Positions 51,468 to 63,400 of a DNA stretch of 64,000 nucleotides are shown piece after piece; position 1 is the first letter of the stretch; each line of letters opens with the position of its first letter. The notes beneath the pieces were generated by a model, which was given only the letters and a program-made list of their open reading frames with translations, did not search any database and had not been told where the DNA came from. The DNA is from Heliocidaris erythrogramma (lineage: Eukaryota > Echinodermata > Echinoidea > Camarodonta > Echinometridae). The stretch is taken from NCBI GenBank assembly GCA_025617745.1, contig CM046870.1, forward strand, positions 6,077,618-6,141,617, written 5' to 3'. The translations under genes were made by a program, and so were the position numbers.

Positions 51468-54400
51468 ATGATTTTATTCCTATTCCACATTTACAATGAA
51501 ATTACAACAATATGTACAAATTACAAACAGTGCAAAAACAAAGAATATATGGATATGACATAGAAAGATGACAAAAGGATATGTGGAGGGATCTACTAAA
51601 AAGCTCAGCTTGTTTGATGTAGATCCGCTAATCGAATAATGATACAATAATATGTGTTAAAAAAAAGAAATGATTTTCGTTTAATTAATCAAAGTAATTG
51701 TTTGAGAGGGAGAAAACGACTAAACAAAACATATGAACATTATATACAGTTGAGCTAACAATACAAAATAAGATTGATGAAATAAAAGAGATTTTGAGTG
51801 GAAATCAGTTATATGTGTTATATATAACTAATATAAAAAAGATAAATACAATATTATGGAATGAAAAGAAAAAATAAAAGCAGAGTGAATTATTTACATC
51901 AGTATAAATCAGTCGAGTGTTTCTTCACAAGATATTTGAACCTACTAAATTTAGGGGTAAGTTTTAAATTCTGTTCTAATGAGTTCCAATATTTAGGACC
52001 ATTGAAAAATATAGTTTTACTGGCAAAAGCTGTTCGAGTTTTGGGTAAATGATAATCGTTTGCTTGCCTGGTGTAATACCTGTGTAAAGTGCTGTTTTTT
52101 CCAAACAGTTGTTTCAAAACGAATGGCATATTATTTCTATCAAGATTGTACATGAAATGGTACAGCTGAAATTGATAAAGGTCATGAATTTTGAGAATAT
52201 GATTTTGGCGAAACAAAATATCAGTATGCGCTCTGTAAGATGTATGACATATAATTCTCAAAACCTTTTTCTGCAAGAGTGAAATTTTATCTAACCTGGA
52301 TCTTGCTGCATTTCCCCATGCTAATAAAGATGAGAGTTGAATATAACATCAGAAGTGCTGATAATGGAAGAACATGCTTAAGTTAATGAATGACTCCTTA
52401 TTAATATGAATAATGAATTAGTGTTATAGCTCCAAGTTGGCAACACTGATGTTTTACTTGTCCAGGATCCTGCATAACAATCTTCCCGTCTTCTATATAG
52501 TAACGCTCAGCCAAGATCAACTTTCTTTCAACCAATTATTCATACCCAGAATAATTTTTTTTTTAGGGTGACTATAAAAGAGTTAGTAGCTACAAAAGCA
52601 GCTGATTTCTGTAAACAGTCACTTGGCTGGACACAAAAACTAATCCATGCAAGAAAGTGGAGTAGATAGTAAAATTATTTTACTGTGATGTCACAGATAT
52701 AAAAAAAAATAGTAAAGGGTTCCTCTCTTCAAGTAGAAATATGTTTGATTAGGGGAAGTGCATTTGACCATTACATGAACAAGAAATTAAACTTTTTCTT
52801 TGAGGGATATAAGTAACTATTTCACTGGATAATAGTAAATGATATTGCATTAAAGATGATATTCATTTCTAATTGTCTAGCTTCCATGATGGTGAGATCC
52901 CGAGGACTACAAGTCATGCCTACAAATGCCATGATCAACTCTCTAGGATATGCTTCCAGAATGCATTAACATCTATGATAGGTGAGTGGTATCTTGGTTT
53001 TTTCCTTACAATGATAATAAAATTCCATTCTCGGGGAAGTCCAAGCTTTATAGCTCCATACATTACTGCACACATGAGAGATTACTGTTTTTTGGGGGGG
53101 TGATAGTATTGATTTGCAAGCCCTGCTAAAGCTTAAAGCTAACCAAATATCAAGAAAAAGGACACTTTTGATGACAATTTGTGTTCACTGTTCCACAATT
53201 CTTGGTAACGTATGGGACACCAAATGACCAAATACCTTGGAATTGCCCTCATGTATAATGCACAGCACACCATGGTATAACATCCCTATGCACTTCCAAA
53301 GAGCTTTAGAAATATGATAGGTATTATGTTTTTTCAATAGTGGACTTGTTTAGCATGTATGAAATTGTGAATTGAAATTGCTTCAGGAATTTATCAATAT
53401 TGGTGTAATTGGCAGTATTCAAATTTACCGTAGTTAACATGAGATCTAAATGGACTATATGTGAGAAACCCTGACTGCTTTCTTACAATATACAATTCTA
53501 TTGTTGAAATGAATTCTTTGTCTGAGAAATTTAAATATCTTATGGGGTGTTGCAAGAAAGTTGCGATTGATTGCAAGTTCCAACTGATCGGTACTGACCA
53601 ATCAAAATCATTGTTGCAAGCGCATCTTCTTGAATGGGCAGACCCTGAACCATTCAGAATGGCTGTTCCAATTTGCTTTACAATTTGCAGTCGATTGCAA
53701 CTTTCTTGCAACACCCCATTAGATACATAGACTTTGTAGAACGGTAAATACGACTATCCGTTGTGTAAACAGATATCATTGAACTATTGACATGAAAATA
53801 AGGGATTTGTAATCCCCCATGTGAGAAAAAACCAAAAAGGGAAAATGACATGATCCACACACTTAGTTGATTTACTTTATGACCATTAATTTACCAGACA
53901 CTGTTTAAGCCGATACTTTTGCAGATGAGAGGGACACAGACATTTTTGTAAGTTCATATTTCTGTGATAATCCCCTTATGATTCATGTTCGCATATGCAT
54001 TTCGACCCTACAACAATTCCCAAAATTCACAAAAAATAAAACCCTCATGAATGTAATGGCTTCTACAGTATATGAGTGATGTATTACCGTGAAGTACAAG
54101 TGTGTTCTCCTTCTCTTTTGATATAGTATCAGCTACCATCAAAGATCTCCGTCCTAGTTCGCTGCCCTTCATGATGAACGTAGTCAGGCACATTACACTG
54201 GTGGCTGTAGCTCAACAAGCAGGTAAATTAATGGTTGTAAGAAGTATGCTCTGACAACGATTGATCTGTGGGCAATTTCCTACTCTATCCGAATTCTTAA
54301 CTTACAGCCATGGACAAACGCTGTACCTAACCCTACCTCTAACTCCAAGCCTATCCTGAAACCCAAATTCAACCCAGCACTGTATTTTAGAAAAAAATTC

Positions 54401-57400
54401 TCGAGTAAATATTTTCTCACAAAATGGTCTGACCAGCCGGACTAGCTTGTAACACAAAACAAAATGGAAGAAAGAAAGACTGATAAGGGGGGGGGGGGGG
54501 TCACATAAGTTTCTGGACATAATTAGATTTCGTTTAATTTGTTTGTGCTTTTTAATTGTGAGATTTATGTATTTCCATGATAGTACAGAATGAAAACAAT
54601 TATATAGATTCTCCTGAAAGAGTTTACAAGGGAGAGAAAGAATTTCATTTGTTCTAAATCAGAACGCTCTGTTCCTCTTCTAGGTCCGCTTCCTACAGCT
54701 CACAGTCGTCAGAAGTCACTGAACGATAACATGGACCCTCATGTATTGGTTGATGCTATATCAGCCTGCATGGCCCACGAAGAGAAGGAACTCTGCAAGA
54801 CTGGCCAACTTGCTATGACAGTCATCGTGGAGACGGCTGCCGCTGTGATGGGCAGTAAAGCTAGGGTGAGTTATTAAAGATTTGTTTTGTTTTTACTTCA
54901 GGTGCTAAGAAAACGAGTATATTATTTATGGCTTTCTGATACCGTGATATGCAGACAGGCAGAAATGTTCACAATTTTTGATAGTATTCAAATGATAGAA
55001 GCATTCTATTAAATTGAATTGAACTGAACTGAAGTTATTGATTTATCTGCCATTGCAACAGAAATCATCTTTCGATTATTCATAAAAAAATCACAACAAA
55101 GTAACGCAGAACAGGGAAGTGCAAAGAAAATCAAGACTTTGATTACAAATTTTCAAAGAATCATGTTTCTCTGTTATCTCTTATAGGCATGTCAGCTATC
55201 CATCTTTGAGTACGTTGCTGATCGCATGTGTAACTGCTGCTATGAACGGGCCTGGTATGCCAAGCTTGGTGGATGCATCGCTATCAAGTTCATGATGGAG
55301 AACATGGATATGTGCTGGGTACAGAGTCATCTTTATCTATTCCTCAAGGCACTTCTCTTTGTCATGATGGATCTTACTAAAGAGGTGAGTGAAAATATAA
55401 AGAATATTTCTTTTCAATACTTTGAATATAAATTCGACTAAATTGATATAGTATTAAAAGAAAAGTATAAATTTGACTAAATTGATATAGTATTAAAAGA
55501 AAAGTACAGCGCATGTCACATTGTGATATAGCGCCCATATTCATATTTGATAGGGTTTGCGAATTATTACCCTAACTTTAATTCCTGCAGCCATTATCAG
55601 CACTTTGTGCACCTCAAGGAATAAGTCCTGCCAAATACCTATTTCACACATGCATGGAGAGAGAAAACTAGATAAAATGCCTTGTCTAATGACATATGCA
55701 CCGAGCAGACGCTCGAATCCTCAACTTATTGATTTAGATTCAAGTGAATGAACAGCTATTCCACGATTCTCCCTCACAGAACACAATAGAACCTTCAGTA
55801 ACAAATTACAGGGTTACAAGCACAGGGGTTTTCAAATGTTTAATTGTAGGGTAAAAAATTGTCAGCACCATTGGCATGTAAAGTTCAGGTTGTTTGTGGT
55901 TTGTGGTTTTAAACTTGATGAAATGTTAACATGTCACTGTACTTATATCAGCTCTCCTTGTGGTTCCAAGCGATAATGAGTTCTACATTTAATAGATTGG
56001 ACAGTCAACCTGTGCGACACGTCGAGTCTTCTCCACTCTCAACCTTCTCATCTGGTTTACAGTCCTTTTCAGGACTTCACACTTCAAGAAACATTACTTC
56101 TACATTCTCTGAATTTCTATCTCGCCTTTCCTTTTCTTCTCTTCTCAACTTTTCTCCACTTTCTTCTTCTTACTCAATAGTCCTTTTCAGGACTAACCAC
56201 ATGGTGAACCGTAAGCCTTCTCCATGTTATCAGTACCACCATGCAAACCTCTACCTTCAAAGATCGTCTAGATTGTACTAATTTGATGAAATTTCTGTTC
56301 AGTGAGAATGATTGAATTTTTGGAGTATGTTATTCTCGCACCTTTGCATTTACATTGCAGGTATCGAGTGGAGCTTTGAATATGGCTAAGAGCAACGTGG
56401 ATCTTGTGTTGAAGCTCTGTGCCACCCCACCCACAGGAGCAGATGCGGAGAATCCCAAGCTAGCGGTAGCCCAACAGAAAGCTTTCCATGATGTCACCAG
56501 GGAGCTGGTCAGGGAAGTCACCTCACCTAACCAGACGGTCAGAGAACAGGTATAAACTGGGATTAAACTAGTGGAGGGGGTGTCGAGGGGGAGGGGAAGT
56601 TGTAGGTCATAGGTCATAGATGTAGAGAACCAAAAAGCTACATTAGCTTTAGCTCAACAGAAAACTTTTCAGGATGTCACAAGGGAGTAAGTCAGAGAAG
56701 TCACGTCATCCAACCAGACTGTCAGGGAACAGGCATATGTTGGGGAGGAGAAGGGGAGGTCATAGGTCATACATGTAGGTCAAAGGTCATAAGGGGAGGT
56801 CATAGGTCATACATGTACATGTAGATCATAGACTGTAGATGTAGAGAACCATAAGCTAGCTGTAACTCAACAGAAAGCTTTCCATGTCACCATGGAACTA
56901 GTCCATTATTTAATGTAGTTAAACCCTGTTAACTGGTAATATTATGTTTTTACTTTTGTGTATATCTACTCTCTAAAGGAATTAATGTCTTTATTATTGT
57001 GTTTTCATGTAAATCAGGCGATGGATTCCCTGCGATGGCTTGCAGACTTCACCAACAAAAAAGTAATGGAGATCATGTCTCCCCACAAGGAGGTCCTGGC
57101 AGACATGATCCCTCCTAAGAAGCATCTGTTACGTCATCAACCTGCCAACGCACAGCGAGGGTTGATGGACAGTAATACGTTCTGTACGACGTTAGAACCA
57201 AGGCTGTTCACCATGGATCCAACCATACCAGAACACAAAGTTTTCTTCACTGAGGTAAATAATTTACAATATTCTATGTAATGTCAATGCTACTGTATCT
57301 TTCTGTGTAATAGACCGCTTCTGTAATATATTCAAATTTATGCACATATATTCTCTGAGCACGTAGTGACGAGCTATTCCATTAATCTGCTTTTTATAAA

Positions 57401-60400
57401 TGAGCCTCAGTTCTTGGAATCCAGTTTGCATACATTACTTGTTGCTATGTCTGGCAAGCTTTCAGGTTGTCAAGAACAACCTTTGAAAGGTATGTATAAA
57501 ATTTGCATACATTAACGAAGCAGTCTATTGATCATTTATTATGCGCATAATAGAATGAAATAATTTTGCCTCTACCTGTTTGGCAAATTATTTATCATTA
57601 TTTTCATAGTACACTGTATGAATGACATCAGTGTTTTGCAGTATTTATTATCATTATTTCCTTTCATTTGGGTAATAATCTTTTTTATTGAATGAAGATG
57701 AATTGAAGGCCAGTATTTAGCGCTTCCAAAAAATTGGGCGGTTCAAGAAAAGAATGCTCCCACTTAATCTCTGAAGTACATACGAGAGATCGATGTTGTT
57801 GAATTATCACACTTTTTCTGGTCTTGTACAATCTTCAGTTAATTTGACTCCATTGTTTCTTTACTATTAGCTGATGAACCTTTGTGAGACTGAGGACTCG
57901 GGACTTGTCAAGCTGCCGTGCTACAAGGCAGTGCCGACCCTCGTGCCTCTACGCATCAGTGCTCTTAGTAAGTTATCACCTTTCCTTCCATTGTTACCAG
58001 TACATGCACAAACATGATCTTCAACAATTTAGTGCCATCTGTGCAACTCAACTATGATGATATTGGTGGCTTCTTATATAGCACTCCTGACTATCATGTC
58101 ATAATGCTCCTGAAGCTCAAATTATTTTTGAAAAGTTGGTTTGTCAATGCGTATGAATATTCAATAACGTTTGTCCGCCTGGTCGGGGGTGGGGGCGGGG
58201 GGGATGTCAGTGAACAACTTTGGTCTGCAAGTTGGGAGACCACTCAAAATAATTGTGACTTGCCATTATTTTCAGAACCCACATTATTTTATGCACATTT
58301 GAAGAAAGGAAATTATCATTGTTAACTTTGTTAACTTATCATATGATTTACTTTTAAAATTAACACAATTGATGGAGAAATTGTGAGAATCACAATTTTC
58401 ATAATTATTTACTTTGATTGTAAATTTAGAGTAGTTTTACAAGTGCACGTCTTTAACGAGATTACTTCCTTGTATCTTGTCTAGATGCTCTGGCAGCATG
58501 TCGCTACATTCCTCAGGCCAGGGAACGGATCTTCAAGATTCTCTTCAATGCTCTCAACTCTAACGTGAGTGAACTTCAAGAGGCTGGAGCCAAGTGCATG
58601 GAGAAGGTAAGTCGTAAAACTTTGGTCTAAGGTTGTATGTTTGCATTGGTTTGATAGGAGATCTAGAAACAAAAAGACAAATTCATGTCAAAGGAAAAGT
58701 CCACTCTGGCATTAATTTGGCTTAAACAAAAACATTAAAAAGTAAAGAAGCAGATCACTGAAATTTTGAGGAAAATGCAATTAAAAAATGAGAAAAATAT
58801 GAGTTTTCATAGTCGTTATCAATCATATGTACTTGGCGCTCTGTGACATGGCTTTTGAACACCTTTCCCATTGGCTCTCTACTAAAAAAATCATGACTTT
58901 CTATTTTTTCAAAAGAAAATATTTAATTCCCCATGTACCCTAGGTATGATTTATTGCACATATGTTTTTTACACAACACCTGTATGAAATAGATCTAAAT
59001 TTAAGAAATTTTCAGTACAAAGTAAAATATGTGATTTTTTTTTGTGCGACTGTGTTTAATGTTTTTCTAAATGGAAAATAAAAAGACTGATAAGTTACTG
59101 TTTTCTCCTTCTTCAGTTCATTGCTGGTCAGCCTGTGGAGATGGAGTTGGTGCATACCAGTGTCCGTCCACTGCTCCTAATGTTAGGTGATCATCGGACA
59201 TTGAATCTCAACGTCATTCAGAGACTACACAGCCTTACACAGCTCTTCCCGAATGCCTTCAATGAGAAACTCTGTGAACAGATGCTGGTAAGCATACATC
59301 TCCAATGTCATCTGTGACTTGACATTTGCTCCAACAACAATTGCTCCAGGCTTTATTTGATCAACTGCGTAAGGTTAGGGATAGGGTTGAAATTAGGTTT
59401 AGATTAGTTTTAGCGTTAGGATTAGGTATAGTGTTAGCAACAGGTGTTGAAGTCAGGAATGTGACTGCAGAGCAGTTGTCGCCAAAACCACATCTCGTAG
59501 AACCCTTAATGAGAGAAATTGATAGATATATTGATAGATGGTTATTAATGTTGCCCACATGTACATGTATATGATTTTCTTTTTATGTGACAATGCACCT
59601 ACATGTAGCTGTTGCCGAAGCCTTATAATGAAAACAAGTTCCTTCTATTCAAGCAAGTAATTGTTAGTTATGAGTAAGCATTTGCTTGCATGGAGAATGT
59701 ATTTGTTTTTGTGTGCTTGACATGGCTAGGCTTTTGCCACATGTAGTTGGGGCCCCTATATGAGGATGTCGTTTTCTTGTATTACTAGGGTCATCTGAAG
59801 AAGTGGCTTGAGACCACTGTGATCAGCCAAAAGAACGGTCAGAAGTCAACGGACAGTCTCAAAATCTGTACAGCCATCCTCAACATATTCCATGCCATTC
59901 CTGCTGCATCGGCAAAGATCCTGGAACATCTCCTGACTCTGGTCATCAAGGCTGAAGGAGCTCTCAACATGGAGGTAATATTATCAATAGAATCATCATG
60001 ATGCAAGATAACATTTCATTATTATTATTATGATGATGATGATGATAATGATGATGATGATGGTGATGATAATAATGGTTGTATAGTAGTGATGGTGATG
60101 ATAATGATGATGATGACGATGGTGGTGGTGATGGTGATGATGATGATGATGATGATGATGATGGTGATGATAATAATGGTTGTATAGTAGTGATGGTGAT
60201 GATGATAATGATGATGACAATGATAATGATGATGATGACGATGATGATGGTGATAATGATGATGATGATGATGTTGATCGGCCATATTTACCCAGGTTAG
60301 CCCCATCATTATTGATACTGTTCTCCCTGAGGACCCTGCACTCATATTATTACCCCAGCTTTAGCCGACCTACTATGATAAGGTGCTTAAGCTTTCAGAA

Positions 60401-63400
60401 AATTTCTTACTACCGGATACCCATTTAGCTCACCTGGGTGGAAAGTGGCAAATGTAGATTAATGTCTTGCCAAAGGATGTTAGTGCTGTGGCAGGGACTC
60501 GTGAGCTTTACAGTCCGTTAAATTTTCCACTTGACCAAAACACCTCCACAATACACTTTGAAGTGACATAGGATATCCTTTATGACATTTGCTTAACTGC
60601 TCTGACTTCAGTCATTTAAATTCAGAGTCAAAGTTCAAGGGTCTGATGTTGTTCTGTACAGGTTGGGAGTCCATTCCGTGAGCCTCTGCTGAAGTACCTC
60701 TTACGCTACGCTCAACAAACAGTGGATCTGTTCCTACAGGAGAACAACCTCAAGAATCATCAGCTCAGTCGCATGTTCAATGTAAATATCTATTTTTTTT
60801 TTTTTTACGTACTTCAATTATAATATGGTCAATGATGTCTTTATTATACTGTAAAAAAAAAAAACCAGACTTTCATGACTTGAAACTTTTGCGATATTGT
60901 TTAAACGACAGCGATTTTCGCAGCAAGAAACTTTTGCCAATAGCAAAATTCAATTTTGTGTCAGTCATGATTAAATTAATATGCGACGTGAAACTTTTGC
61001 AAATCTTAACCACTCGCGAAATTTGGACTTACATTACCATGCTTCGTAGTAGTAGTTTTCAGTGTTTATATTCTTTCTTCTTCTAAAAGTTCATATCAAG
61101 CTGAACATGTATTTTTGGTTTAAATTCACTGTTTATAAAATAGTCTTGGATGATTTCTGCAATGTGTGTTATAATAGGAGTTAAAGCTAATCGTTCTGGG
61201 GCCCGTTGCACAAAGAATTGCGTTTAAACGGAACTCTTAAAATCAAACACAAGTCCTTAATGCGCACTTCTGAAAATAAAGTTGTTTGATTTCCCCCGAG
61301 TTCCATTCAAACGCACGTTTTATGCAATGGGCCCCTAGTAATTAAATTGTATTTCTAGAGAAGTTGGTTTAAAATTTGAATTGTTCATCAGATGGGTTAC
61401 TTGGACCAGAAAAATATCAACAAATGAATGAAACCATGCTAGAAATCACATTTCCTGGAAAGCACAACAAACATTAGTGCATACATGTAAAGACCATTTG
61501 GCACGCACGGACAAGGCTTTAGTGTGCAGTAATGAATGATTGCGACTGATTTCTCTATGCACAGTACCTGTTGAAGCATGAGTTAGCCGAGCCTCTGAGA
61601 TCAGCCATTCAGAAGAACCCAAGCAAGCTCATCAACCTTGCATTCAGTAAGACACAGGTGAGTTCTTATCCAAATCATCAAAAATTCAGTTGTTAAGATT
61701 ATTAAGTTGAATATCGATCATTGCATCGTTATAGAGACTGTCTAAAATCAATTTGGAAAGGTTGATAATCTAGTAGATTAGTAGTAATATGAATTAATTA
61801 ATGTATGTTTAAGGTATTGGAACCATGAAGGTCATGACAAATTGACTCAATCTTCCTGAAAGTCACATGCAATGAATAGCATTGCACACAGACACAGATT
61901 TGAGTAGTTGGGACTACGCACACATTTGGCATCAAAATTCTGTTCAATGTCGTTATCAGGTACATGTATACTACTGTATTTGTTGTAATTGGTAACGTAT
62001 AGGACAAATTAACTTGGACTTGCCTGTGTACGATCTGGATCTGCTATAGTTATATGCATGTCTATGTACATGTATGTATGTGTGTGTAATTGGGTTTTTA
62101 CAGACGTGTATCAATCAGATATGATTATTTACGTCTGGGACCGACCTTTAACGTAACCGTCCGTAACTCAGTCTCAAACCTGGGTCCGCTGAATCAGTTT
62201 ATGACTTCCACTGTTAGCTGGATTACAGGCGCACGCCACAACGCCCAGTGAAATGCATAAAATATGTATCTCTTATATTTTCAAACCTCTTACAGCCTCC
62301 AGCTCGCCCAACAAACTCTGGAGAGAAGTTTTTATTGGAGCTTCAGTACCAGTCCATTCGTATCTGTGCAACCCTGGTGAAAAATGACAAGGAATGGCTT
62401 CCGCAAACACCCACTGTGGTAAGACCAAGATCTCACAAGTTACTGTTTAGTAATATCTGTTCTAACAAGATATCCACCTGTATTAAGCAGGGACTAGGTC
62501 TAAATAATCAATATTTCTCGCTGATGTCACATGGGAACTTTAATTTTAACTATCCCAAAATAACTTGAATTGTTTTCATTACTTTGAAATATGAGCTGTA
62601 TCCTGAATCCTGTATTTTAAAATAACTGTAACCCCTACTCTGTTTGGCTATGTGGAACTCCTTTGGGAGGGGAAGGGGCTAGACTTGAGGGATTTCCTCA
62701 GAATTTACACTGATTTCCAAAAGTATGAAACAAAAAAAAAATGATTTTCATAAACTTTTTTTGTGAAAAGATGTACAAGACCTGTTGAAAAAGTCAGAAA
62801 GGGTTTTTTTTTGTTTGTAAGATGCACTCAAATTTATCTTAAGGGACTTCCCAGCCCCCCCCCCCCCCCTTCCCCTGCACTGCATACTTTGGTGGTAGGG
62901 GTCCAGTAGATGTCAATCATTTTCAAATTAATAGGGATAAAAGAAGTGCCATATTTATAGAGACTGGAATTGATCCTATTTCGTTTACAAAGCTTATGTT
63001 CACCCATGTTTCTTCTTCGGCAGTTTGTTCATCTTCGTCGGATCTGGGTATCTGATGCATTCCAGGAGCGTCATCGTCATGACAACCAAGGTGTGCATCA
63101 CTGGGAGGAACCTAAACTTCTCGTCAAGTGTTTGCTCAACTATGCTCAGTAAGTAAAGAAATCATAGTAGTTCCGAATTTTCTAAAGGTCAGAATGAATC
63201 AGCTTTGCCTCCTCAGTTATCCTTCCCTTTCTCTTTCACATATTTTAAAACAAATAAAAATAGATATTAAGTGAACCAGTGTGAATAGAAAGTACAGAAT
63301 GGAACAAAAAAAATTGCCACTTGATAAACAAAAATAGTGATTTTGAATTGCACTTTGCTTTGCCAATTTAGACTTTAATGCTTATTTTCATTTTTTTTTT

